DNA of 64,000 nucleotides from positions 124,001 through 188,000 of the forward strand of contig JAIPEN010000002.1 in the NCBI GenBank assembly GCA_021737145.1, written 5' to 3'. Made by a program: the position numbers and the translations under genes. The notes under the pieces were generated by a model. It searched no databases. It worked only from the letters and a program-made list of their open reading frames with translations, and was not told where the DNA came from. Shown in pieces: positions 41,630 through 48,831 of this stretch. Position 1 is the first letter of the stretch, and each line of letters starts with the position of its first letter. This stretch comes from Desulfarculaceae bacterium. GTDB taxonomy: Bacteria > Desulfobacterota > Desulfarculia > Desulfarculales > Desulfarculaceae.

Positions 41630-42556
41630 CTAAACCTCGTTAAACCAGAGGTGGAAGGTTAAATCACCGGCCAGGGGCCGGGCCCCCAGGCGGCTCCAGG
41701 CCCTTGTCACCGCCCGCTGGCTTGCCTTGGTGCGCACCCGCGCCACGGACGCGCCCTCCTGGGCCAGCCAGGCCAGGCCGTGGGCCAAAAGCAAATTATA
41801 CAGGCCCTGGCCCCTTTTTTCCGGGGCCACGGCATTCAAGGCCACCCAGCCGGCCCCGTCGTCTCCGAGGCGCTTGAGGGTGATGAAACCGGCCACGGCC
41901 CGGTTGATCAGCACCAGCACCCGGTCGGCCTGCTCGCCGGCCAGGCTGTTGGCCATCCAGCGGCGGTACAGCTCCGGGCAGCCATGGTTCAGGCGCGGGT
42001 CCAGGGCGAAGCGGTCGGCATAGGCGGCGCGGTCGCAAAAAGCCGCCGCGGCCATGTCCAGCAAGGCCTCGCGGTCGGACTCCCGCCAGGGACGCAGGGT
42101 CAGGCCCTTCGGCAAGGCCGGCGGCGCGGCCAGGGCGGCCAGGTCCATCTCCCAGCACACGCTCACGTCGGCCAAACGGCCTCCCGCGGCCTCCAGGGCC
42201 TGGGCGGCCAAAAAATCGTCATCACCCACCCGGCAGCTCAGCCCGGCCAGCCCGGCCTCGCGGGCCTCGGCGGCCAAACCGCCCAGCAACTCCGCGCCCT
42301 GGGCCAGGGCCCCGGCCTCGGGCCAGGCCTCGGCGTGCATCAGCTCCGCCTGGCCCAGGGGCATTCCAAAGACCTCGCTGTCGAACTCCAGCTTGCGCCA
42401 GGCGGCCAGCCAGGCCCAGGCGCCGTCCTCTTGCAGGGCCAGCACCCGGTCGTCCGGACGCGGCGGCCAGACCCCACCCCGGAGCGCGGCCGCAGCCAGG
42501 GCAGCCCCTTCCGGCTGCTGGGCGGCTTGTTCCCCGCTGAGGGCGATGATGGGCAT
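41630..42556 (-). CDS. GNAT family acetyltransferase, WecD-like
   Basis: The 308-residue protein has an N-terminal half with no clear motif and a C-terminal GNAT domain (from about 150), with AGWVALNAVAPEKRGQGLYNLLLAHGLAW as the acetyl-CoA binding signature (R/Q-x2-G-x-G type). The length and layout are like WecD/dTDP-fucosamine acetyltransferases. With the epimerase gene it suggests the making of an acetylated nucleotide sugar. AAGGAG lies ten bases upstream of the ATG. It is divergent from the QueG-like gene; a 23-base inverted repeat (42612-42634) sits between the two starts. Confidence 0.78.
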   Translation of the reverse strand: MPIIALSGEQAAQQPEGAALAAAALRGGVWPPRPDDRVLALQEDGAWAWLAAWRKLEFDSEVFGMPLGQAELMHAEAWPEAGALAQGAELLGGLAAEAREAGLAGLSCRVGDDDFLAAQALEAAGGRLADVSVCWEMDLAALAAPPALPKGLTLRPWRESDREALLDMAAAAFCDRAAYADRFALDPRLNHGCPELYRRWMANSLAGEQADRVLVLINRAVAGFITLKRLGDDGAGWVALNAVAPEKRGQGLYNLLLAHGLAWLAQEGASVARVRTKASQRAVTRAWSRLGARPLAGDLTFHLWFNEV

Positions 42557-42665
42557 GACCGTGGGCTCCTTTGCAAAAAAACTAATCTACCCCAGGGCTT
42601 GAGAGCGGTCAAGCAAGGCGGGCCGGGCCTTGCTACAATAAAAGCTCACCAAAAGGGAGCCAGTG

Positions 42666-43370
42666 ATGAGCCGGGATCAAGCACTACGCAAGCAGCTTCA
42701 AGCCATCCTAGAGCAGGGCGGGGCGGCCCTGTGGGGCGTGGCCGGCCTGAACGGCCTGGTGCCCGCCGAACTGGGACCCCACGACCGGGCCCTGTCCTTT
42801 GCCCTGGCCATGGACCCGGCCATCATGGCCAGCATCGCCCAGGGCCCCAACCAGCCCTACTGCGATCTCTATGACCAGGTGAACCAGCGCATCAACGCCC
42901 TGAGCGGGGAGCTGGCCGAGGCCATCGCCTCGGCGGGCCACCAGGCCAGGGCGGTGCCCGCCTCCATCCGCTCGGACCCGGTGAACATCCGGGGCGACTT
43001 CCCCCACAAGACCGCGGCCACCCGGGCTGGCCTGGGCTGGATCGGCAAGCACTGCCAACTGGTCACCCGCGAGCTGGGGCCCTGGCTGCGCCTGGGCACG
43101 GTGCTCACCGACGCGCCCCTGACCCCGGACGCTCCCCTGGAAAAGAGCTTTTGCGGCAAGTGCATGGCCTGCGTGGAGGCCTGCCCGGCCGGGGCCCTGC
43201 GCGGGGCGCAGTGGACTCCGGGCCTGGCCCGGGAAGATATCCTGGCCCCGGCGGTGTGCGACGCCTACAAGAAAGAGCACTTCATGGCCTTTCACCAGGG
43301 CCACAACTGCGGCATCTGCACCAGCGCCTGCCCCTGGGGGCATAAGCTCCTGCGCCGCGCCTCTGCCTGA
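42666..43370 (+). CDS. short QueG-like double [4Fe-4S] protein
   Basis: The 234-residue protein resembles epoxyqueuosine reductase QueG, which makes queuosine in tRNA with a corrinoid and two [4Fe-4S] clusters. It has KTAATRAGLGWIGKHC (the QueG signature) and cysteines C163, C166, C169, C173, C215, C218 and C222. It is clearly shorter than QueG (about 370 residues) and lacks the C-terminal HEAT-like part. Such short forms are common in anaerobes, and their reaction is unknown. GGGAG lies before the ATG, and TACAAT (42634-42639) is a good -10. Confidence 0.78.
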   Translation: MSRDQALRKQLQAILEQGGAALWGVAGLNGLVPAELGPHDRALSFALAMDPAIMASIAQGPNQPYCDLYDQVNQRINALSGELAEAIASAGHQARAVPASIRSDPVNIRGDFPHKTAATRAGLGWIGKHCQLVTRELGPWLRLGTVLTDAPLTPDAPLEKSFCGKCMACVEACPAGALRGAQWTPGLAREDILAPAVCDAYKKEHFMAFHQGHNCGICTSACPWGHKLLRRASA

Positions 43371-43387
43371 AAAATCGAGCGCCGCGT

Positions 43388-43900
43388 TCAGCGGCAATAG
43401 GCCTCGCAGTGAAACTGGCTGTAGGCGGAGTAGACCCGCGCCGCCTGGGCCATCTGCTTGGGGGTGGGTTCGGTGGGCGGCCGCCCGGCCAGCAGGCGGT
43501 CCAGGGACTCGGGGGAGGGGATGGCCGCCAGGCCGGTGGCCATGACCTCGCCGCTGGCGGTTTCGATGAGCTCGGCGTCCTTGCCGTTGGTGGCCACGGC
43601 CAAGGGGGCCCACTGGGGGGCGATGAGCCTGGCGCAGGCCACCGCCTCCTTTTCGCGGGTGACGATGGAGCCCCGCGCGCAGCGCAGCACCATGGCCGCG
43701 CGCCTGGCCCGGCTCACCAACAGGTCGGCCACCACCAGCAGGTGGTCTAAGTCCGCCCCCAGGTTCCGCGAGGCATCCACCGCGATCTCGCCGCGCGGAT
43801 GGCCCAGCTTGAGCAGCAGGGCCTCGATGTCCTGGCGCACCGGTTCGTCTTCGCTGTTCGTGAGGGGAAGCCCGGTTATGAGGTCACGGGACGCACTCAT
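43388..43900 (-). CDS. type I restriction enzyme R N-terminal domain protein, orphan
   Basis: The 170-residue protein contains the HsdR_N domain (PF13588-like) found in the nuclease part of type I restriction enzymes: QDIEALLLKLGHPRGEIAVDASRN near the start. No helicase or methylase subunit is near. Single-domain HsdR_N proteins are frequent in sulfate reducers and may be nuclease-like house-keeping proteins. The core nuclease residues D-ExK cannot be placed convincingly. The gene converges with the QueG-like gene (17 bases between stops). Confidence 0.72.
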   Translation of the reverse strand: MSASRDLITGLPLTNSEDEPVRQDIEALLLKLGHPRGEIAVDASRNLGADLDHLLVVADLLVSRARRAAMVLRCARGSIVTREKEAVACARLIAPQWAPLAVATNGKDAELIETASGEVMATGLAAIPSPESLDRLLAGRPPTEPTPKQMAQAARVYSAYSQFHCEAYCR

Positions 43901-43956
43901 GGCCGCTGCCCTCTTGGCGCCGGCCCCGGCATGAGGCCGGCAAGATCATTTTACGC

Positions 43957-43990
43957 AAAAGAGAGCCCGTCCGCATCAGCGCGGACGGGC
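43957..43990 (-). terminator. terminator of the hup transcript
   Basis: A perfect 10-bp stem GCCCGTCCGC (43965-43974) / GCGGACGGGC (43981-43990) is followed on the minus strand by TCTCTTTT (43964-43957). It lies about 170 bases after the hup stop, which leaves a long 3' untranslated part at 43991-44161. Confidence 0.8.
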
Positions 43991-44161
43991 CTTGGGGGCA
44001 GAACGCACTCTCGCCGTTCCCAGGCCTTTGGGCCAAGGGAGCGGGAGGAGTCATCCCCGCGGCCAGGAGGCCTGGTCCCGGGGATGTGATGGATGGCTGC
44101 TCCGGTCCCGGCGCCCAGAGGCGTCCCGGCCGGAGAGCCGAAGAGAGCAAGCGGGGGAGGA

Positions 44162-44461
44162 CTACTTCTTTTTGGGATTAAGAAGGTCCTTGACCGCCGA
44201 GCTGGGCTTGAAGACCATGCGCTTGCTGGCCTTGATCTTGATGGGCTCACCCGTGGCCGGGTTCACGCCCTTGCGGGCCTTGCTCTTCTTCTGCTGGAAG
44301 GTGCCAAGACCGGCTACCCGGAAAGGCCTTCCCACTTTCACCTCTTTGGTGGCGAATTCGACGAAGGATTCCAAGGCTTGCTTGGCGGCGACTTTGGAAA
44401 TTCCGGCGTCCTTGGCGATCTTGTCGATCATGTCCGCTTTGGTGGCAGGTTTCTTAGCCAT
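44162..44461 (-). CDS. hup: HU/IHF family histone-like DNA-binding protein
   Basis: The 99-residue protein is a nucleoid-associated HU homologue. It has the helical dimerisation part (ADMIDKIAKDAGISKVAAKQALESF) and the DNA-binding beta arm VGRPFRVAGLGTF...RKGVNPATGEPI with the conserved RxGxNPxTG motif and the intercalating proline in place. GGAGGAGGC precedes the ATG. The gene has its own promoter about 190 bases upstream and a leader with two strong hairpins. Confidence 0.95.
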   Translation of the reverse strand: MAKKPATKADMIDKIAKDAGISKVAAKQALESFVEFATKEVKVGRPFRVAGLGTFQQKKSKARKGVNPATGEPIKIKASKRMVFKPSSAVKDLLNPKKK

Positions 44462-44507
44462 GCCTCCTCCTCGGTCTCTAAAGTTTCGAACTATGCATTT
44501 ATCGCCT

Positions 44508-44548
44508 CCCCACCTTTTGGGGAAGCAACCTTGCCGCTTTCAAGGTTG
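44508..44548 (-). promoter_or_regulatory. double hairpin in the hup leader
   Basis: Two hairpins lie in the leader: CAACCTTG/CAAGGTTG (arms 44526-44533 and 44541-44548, loop of 7) and CCCC/GGGG (44508-44511 and 44519-44522). They stand between the promoter and the ribosome site of hup, so they may affect its translation or RNA stability. Confidence 0.5.
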
Positions 44549-44646
44549 GCGCGTTAACCGCTCGCAGCCTTGGTCTGGCGGGTAGGGACGAGTCGATTAG
44601 CAGAGCCGCCGGTAACACGCGCGCCAACGCGCAACAAATTATGGGC

Positions 44647-44676
44647 AGGATAGCACCACGCAAATGCGCCAGTCAA
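44647..44676 (-). promoter_or_regulatory. promoter of hup
   Basis: On the minus strand TTGACT (44676-44671) and TATCCT (44652-44647) are 18 bases apart, with G-rich DNA around. The transcript would have a leader of about 180 bases. Confidence 0.6.
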
Positions 44677-45050
44677 TATGCATTGTGCGAAAAATGCTTT
44701 ATCTTCGCGCCCCTGGTTATGGGCCCTCCCGAAAAGTGGTTCAGCGCATTCCATGTCAATCGGGTGACGCCCGGGCGGGCCGCCAGGCGGGCTTTTTCAT
44801 CCCGCCCGGCTCCAGCTTCCACACCATTCCCCACCCCAAAGCGGCCCCAAAGCGCCCCTGGACAGGGCAGCGCCCGGCTCCCGGGCCGGGGGCTCCGGCG
44901 CGTCCCTGAGAGTGAATCTCATATAGGGCCCATGAATAAAGGCCTAAATCGCACGGAGTCCCGAAAAGTGGGGAGCCGTCCCTGGGCCGGGGGAGGGGTG
45001 GGGCGCATTCCGGTTTTGGCTGAGCTAAGGCCGCTTTTTCCTTGTTTCTT
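44677..45050. other. intergenic region between hup and mraZ, no gene
   Basis: About 370 bases hold no credible gene on either strand. The GC-rich part around 44771-44809 forms a 9-bp perfect inverted repeat (CCGGGCGGG/CCCGCCCGG) with a T run in the loop. The 12-mer CCCGAAAAGTGG occurs twice, at 44728-44739 and 44960-44971. Confidence 0.45.
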
Positions 45051-45052
45051 TC

Positions 45053-45082
45053 TTGACATGCGCCATGGCACTTAGCTAAAGT
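45053..45082 (+). promoter_or_regulatory. promoter of the dcw cluster
   Basis: Perfect TTGACA (45053-45058) and TAAAGT (45077-45082) are 18 bases apart, and the -10 overlaps the first MraZ repeat. The start of mraZ lies 56 bases downstream. Confidence 0.7.
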
Positions 45083-45115
45083 GGTTGCCAGTGGGTAATG
45101 GTGGGGAATGGTGGG
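45081..45115 (+). promoter_or_regulatory. MraZ operator: four GTGGG-type repeats
   Basis: GTGGT, GTGGG, GTGGG and GTGGG begin at 45081, 45091, 45101 and 45111, that is exactly ten bases apart. This is the known arrangement of binding sites for MraZ, which regulates its own operon. The repeats lie between the -10 and the ribosome site. Confidence 0.85.
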
Positions 45116-45138
45116 TGGTCCCCCCGTAAGGAGTTCAG

Positions 45139-45579
45139 GTGTTCACGGGTTGGTCGGTGCATAATCTCGATGCCAAGGGAAGGGTGGCTGTGCCTGCCTC
45201 GTTCCGCGATGTGCTTAAGGCCAAGCGCGACGAGCGGGTTATGATCACCACCTCCGACCGTTGTCTGGTGGCCTACCCCGTTGAGGAGTGGCGGGCCATC
45301 GCCGAAAAGATCGGCAGGCAATCCCAGGTAGACCCCCGCGTACTGGCCTTCCGGCGCTACTTTATCAGCGGCGCCACAGAATGCACCCTGGACAAGCAGG
45401 GACGCGTCCTCATCCCCCAGCCCCTGCGCGAGTTGGCCGGGCTGGACGGGCAGGTGATGCTGGTGGGCATGCAGAGCAACTTCGAGCTCTGGGACAAAGA
45501 CCGCTGGTACGAGGAGCGCACCCGTATCCAAGAGAATTTCGGCGACCTCAGCTCGTTCATGGCCGAGTTGGGGATCTAG
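45139..45579 (+). CDS. mraZ: transcriptional regulator MraZ
   Basis: MraZ is the DNA-binding regulator of the dcw operon, with an AbrB-like double fold. The 146-residue product has the two DxxxR motifs in LDAKGRVAVP and LDKQGRVLIP. The GTG start is preceded by AAGGAG at five bases; the frame could not start earlier with a better site. Four phased repeats just upstream fit MraZ self-regulation. The rsmH start follows two bases after its stop. Confidence 0.95.
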   Translation: MFTGWSVHNLDAKGRVAVPASFRDVLKAKRDERVMITTSDRCLVAYPVEEWRAIAEKIGRQSQVDPRVLAFRRYFISGATECTLDKQGRVLIPQPLRELAGLDGQVMLVGMQSNFELWDKDRWYEERTRIQENFGDLSSFMAELGI

Positions 45580-45581
45580 CT

Positions 45582-46526
45582 GTGGATCAGAGCCACCGGC
45601 CAGTGATGCTGGCCGAGGTGGTTAGGGTCCTGAACCCCCGCCCCGGCGGCCTCTATGCGGACGGCACGCTGGGCGCGGCCGGACACGCCGAAGCGGTGCT
45701 GACCGCCGGCGGCCCCGACACGAGGCTGCTGGGCCTGGACCGCGACCCCCGGGCCCTCTCCCTGGCCCGGGAGCGGCTGGCCGGATTTGGCGACCGGGTG
45801 CGTTTGGTGCAGGCAACCTTCGATCACATGGACCAGGAGCTCTCCCGCTGGGGCCGGGGACCGGCCGACGGGGTGCTGTTGGATTTGGGGGTCAGCTCCA
45901 TGCAGCTGGACGAGGCGGGGCGCGGCTTTTCCTTCCGCCGCGACGAGCCCCTGGACATGCGCATGGGCGGCGACGGCCCCAGCGCGGCCGAGTTGGTCGC
46001 CTCCCTGGACCAGGGCGAGCTGGCCTCGCTGTTCCGGCGCCTGGGCGAGGAGTCCCTGGCCAAGCGCATCGCCGGGGCCCTGGTCAGGGCGCGCGAGCAG
46101 GAGCCCATCGCCACCACCGGCCGCCTGGCCGGGCTGGTGGAGCAGGCCATGCCCGCGGCCGAGCGCCGCAAGCGCAAGGTGCACCCGGCCACCAAAATTT
46201 TTCAGGCCCTGCGGCTGGCGGTTAACGACGAACTGGGCATGTTGGAGCGTTTTTTGGATCAGGCCCCGGGCCTGCTGGCCCCGGGAGGCCGTTTGGCGGT
46301 GCTGAGTTATCACAGCTTGGAAGACCGGCGGGTGAAGCGGGCCATCAGCGCCTGGGCCGACCCCTGCACCTGCCCCAAGGAGATCGCGGTGTGCCTTTGC
46401 GGTAAAAAGCCGCTGTTCAAGCCCCTGGGCAAGCTGGGCCGCCCCGGCGAGGCCGAGGTGGAGGCCAATCCCCGGGCCCGTTCGGCCCGGCTGCGCGCCG
46501 CGGTGCGCACGGAGGCCCCGGCATGA
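45582..46526 (+). CDS. rsmH: 16S rRNA (cytosine(1402)-N4)-methyltransferase
   Basis: RsmH (MraW) methylates C1402 of 16S rRNA in the decoding centre. The 314-residue product has the N-terminal HRPVMLAEVV pattern, SAM motif GGLYADGTLGAAGHAEAV, the conserved DGVLLDLGVSSMQLD and the helical insertion ending LSYHSLEDRRVK. A cysteine-rich C-terminal part (PCTCPKEIAVCLCGK) is usual for this family. The GTG start is two bases from the mraZ stop. The gene overlaps ftsL by four bases. Confidence 0.95.
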   Translation: MDQSHRPVMLAEVVRVLNPRPGGLYADGTLGAAGHAEAVLTAGGPDTRLLGLDRDPRALSLARERLAGFGDRVRLVQATFDHMDQELSRWGRGPADGVLLDLGVSSMQLDEAGRGFSFRRDEPLDMRMGGDGPSAAELVASLDQGELASLFRRLGEESLAKRIAGALVRAREQEPIATTGRLAGLVEQAMPAAERRKRKVHPATKIFQALRLAVNDELGMLERFLDQAPGLLAPGGRLAVLSYHSLEDRRVKRAISAWADPCTCPKEIAVCLCGKKPLFKPLGKLGRPGEAEVEANPRARSARLRAAVRTEAPA

Positions 46527-46840
46527 ACGTGAGCGTGCGCGCCGCCAACCGCCGCCCGGTCGCGGCGGAAAAAGCCCAGGCGGTGAGCCTGCGCCAGGGA
46601 CTCATCGTCCTGGGGCTCATCACCGCCAGCGCCCTATTTTATCTCTACACCGAGGTGCGCGGCCTGGGCATTTCCTACGAGCTCAGCCAGACGCGCTCCA
46701 CCCAGGTGGAGCTGGCCGAGACCGGCCGCCGCCTTCGGGTGGAGCTCAACAACCTGCTTTCCCCCGAGCGCCTGGAGCGGGCCGGAGCCCGCCTGGGCCT
46801 GGCCCCCGCTCCGCCGGAGCGGGTTAGGGTGTTGCCGTGA
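46523..46840 (+). CDS. ftsL: cell division protein FtsL
   Basis: FtsL is a small bitopic division protein that bridges FtsB and FtsQ and activates FtsWI. The 105-residue protein has a short basic cytoplasmic part, one membrane helix (about 26-43, GLIVLGLITASALFYLY) and a periplasmic coiled coil (about 50-85). Sequence conservation is low in the family; the place between rsmH and ftsI supports the name. It overlaps both neighbours by four bases. Confidence 0.85.
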   Translation: MNVSVRAANRRPVAAEKAQAVSLRQGLIVLGLITASALFYLYTEVRGLGISYELSQTRSTQVELAETGRRLRVELNNLLSPERLERAGARLGLAPAPPERVRVLP

Positions 46841-48831
46841 GTCCGCGCAAGCCCAAAGACCCCCGCCGCTGGATGCGCCTGCGCCTATGGATCGTGGGCG
46901 GCTTTTTCGTGCTGGCCGGGGCGGTGCTGGCCGGCAGGGCGGTGGATCTCCAGGTGGTGGAGCGCGGCTTTTTGGCGGCCAAGGCCCAGCGGGAAATCCT
47001 GCGCGAGGTGGAGGTCGCCCCCAACCGGGGCATCATCTACGACCGCAACCAGGTGGAGCTGGCCCTGAGCCTGGGCACCGACAGCGTCTACGCCCGGCCG
47101 GTGGCGGTGCGCAATCCGGTGCGCGAGGGCCGCCTGCTGGCCGGCGCCCTGGGCCTGCCCGCCGGGCCGGTGATCAAGCGGCTCAGGGGCAAGCGCCATT
47201 TCGCCTGGATCCAGCGCCGGGTGGACCCGGACCAGGCCGAGGCGGTCAAGGCCCTGGGCCTGGACTCGGTGGGTCTGGTGTCCGAGCCCCGCCGCTTCTA
47301 TCCCTACACCAGCCTGGCCAGCCACGTGCTGGGCTTCGCCGGGCTGGACGCCAAGGGCCTGGAGGGCCTGGAGCGCCGCTACGACAAGGTGCTCACCGGA
47401 CAGGGACGCCGGGTCACCCGGGCCCGCGACGCCCTGGGCCGCACCTTCTGGCTGGCCGGCCAGCGCCTGCAGGGCGAGCCCCAGGGCGGCAACCTCATCC
47501 TGACCATCGACCGCTCCCTGCAATACCAGGTGGAAAAGATCCTGGCCGGGGCGGTGAAGCGCTGGAAGGCCACGGCCGGCCAGGCGGTGGTCATGGTTCC
47601 GGCCACCGGAGAGATCCTGGCCATGGCCTCGGTGCCGGCCTTCAACCCCAACGTTTACCAGCGCTACCCCCGCGAGACCTACCGCAACCGGGTTGTCACC
47701 GACTTTTACGAGCCGGGCAGCACCTTCAAGGTGTTCATGGCCGCGGCCGCCCTGGACTCGGGCAAGGTGAGCATGGACCAGCGCTTCGACTGCGAGGACG
47801 GGGCCTGGAAGGTGGGCGGCCGGGTCATCCACGACACCCACCCCCACGGCAAGCTGACCCTGAGCGAGATCGTCAAGTTCTCCTCCAACATCGGCGCGGC
47901 CAAGGTGGCCCAACAGGTGGGGCCGGTGCAGCTCTACGCCACTCTCAAGGCCTTCGGCTTCGGCCGCCCCACCGGGGTGGACCTGCCCGGCGAGGCGCGG
48001 GGCCTGCTGAGGCCGGCCCGCTCCTGGCGGCCGGTGGAGATGGCCAACATCGCCTTTGGCCAGGGCGTGGCGGTCACCCCCTTGCAGCTCACCGCCGCAG
48101 TGGCGGCGGTGGCCAACAACGGCGTTCTGATGCGGCCCTTCGTGGTCAAGGCCATGGTGGACGGCTCGGGCCGCCTGGTGGCCGAGACCCAGCCCCAGGT
48201 GCGGGGCCGGGTGCTGGGGCCCACCGAGGCCAGGTTGCTGGGCGAGATGATGCGCCGGGTCACCGAGCCCGGGGGCACCGGCCAGAGCGTCAAGGTGCCG
48301 CCCTTCCAGGTGGCCGGCAAGACCGGCACCGCCCAGAAGCTAAAGCCCGAGGGCGGCTACAGCCACACCGACTACATGTCCAGTTTCGTGGGCTATCTGC
48401 CCGCCGACGACCCCCAGGCCGCCATCCTGGTGGTGATCGACCGGCCCCGGGGACGCCACTACGGGGGCACCGTGGCCGGGCCCGCCTGGGCGGCCATCGC
48501 CAAGGCCACCCTCAAGACCCTGGGAGTGCACCGCCCCCTGTCCTTGCCCGAGCTTCGCCAGGTGCGCGGCCAGGAGCCCGCCGCACCGGCCGCGCCCGTG
48601 GCGCCGGCCGCGCCCGGCCCGGACACGGTCCGGGCCCTGGCCCAAGGCAAGGCCCCGGATTTGAGCGGGCTCACCCTCCGGCAGGTGCTGGCCCTGGCCG
48701 GCCGCGCCGGGCTCAAGGTGCGGGCCAGCGGCTGGGGCCGGGTGGCCGGGCAGAGCCCCGCCCCGGGCGCGCCGCTCAAGGACGCCGAGGCGCTCGAAGT
48801 GCGCCTGGCCCCTCCCACGGGAGGCGCCTGA
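46837..48831 (+). CDS. ftsI: class B penicillin-binding protein FtsI with PASTA domain
   Basis: FtsI (PBP3) is the septal peptidoglycan transpeptidase. The 664-residue product has a membrane helix at about 15-35, the PBP dimer domain and the transpeptidase with catalytic S295-T-F-K298, SSN at 349-351 and KTGT at 495-498. A single PASTA domain at about 608-661 (PDLSGLTLRQVLALAGR) follows an Ala/Pro linker. PASTA at the end of FtsI is common in deltaproteobacteria and Gram-positive relatives but not in E. coli. The GTG start overlaps ftsL by four bases. Confidence 0.94.
   Translation: MSPRKPKDPRRWMRLRLWIVGGFFVLAGAVLAGRAVDLQVVERGFLAAKAQREILREVEVAPNRGIIYDRNQVELALSLGTDSVYARPVAVRNPVREGRLLAGALGLPAGPVIKRLRGKRHFAWIQRRVDPDQAEAVKALGLDSVGLVSEPRRFYPYTSLASHVLGFAGLDAKGLEGLERRYDKVLTGQGRRVTRARDALGRTFWLAGQRLQGEPQGGNLILTIDRSLQYQVEKILAGAVKRWKATAGQAVVMVPATGEILAMASVPAFNPNVYQRYPRETYRNRVVTDFYEPGSTFKVFMAAAALDSGKVSMDQRFDCEDGAWKVGGRVIHDTHPHGKLTLSEIVKFSSNIGAAKVAQQVGPVQLYATLKAFGFGRPTGVDLPGEARGLLRPARSWRPVEMANIAFGQGVAVTPLQLTAAVAAVANNGVLMRPFVVKAMVDGSGRLVAETQPQVRGRVLGPTEARLLGEMMRRVTEPGGTGQSVKVPPFQVAGKTGTAQKLKPEGGYSHTDYMSSFVGYLPADDPQAAILVVIDRPRGRHYGGTVAGPAWAAIAKATLKTLGVHRPLSLPELRQVRGQEPAAPAAPVAPAAPGPDTVRALAQGKAPDLSGLTLRQVLALAGRAGLKVRASGWGRVAGQSPAPGAPLKDAEALEVRLAPPTGGA

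Noticed and set aside
44771..44809. Terminator of a small RNA in the hup-mraZ gap
   Set aside because: The inverted repeat is strong but its T run lies inside the loop, not after the stem, and no promoter for a small RNA is seen.
44641..45075. Open frame in the hup-mraZ gap
   Set aside because: Its codon use and residue makeup are unlike genes here; it covers the hup promoter and the dcw -35, so it is noncoding.
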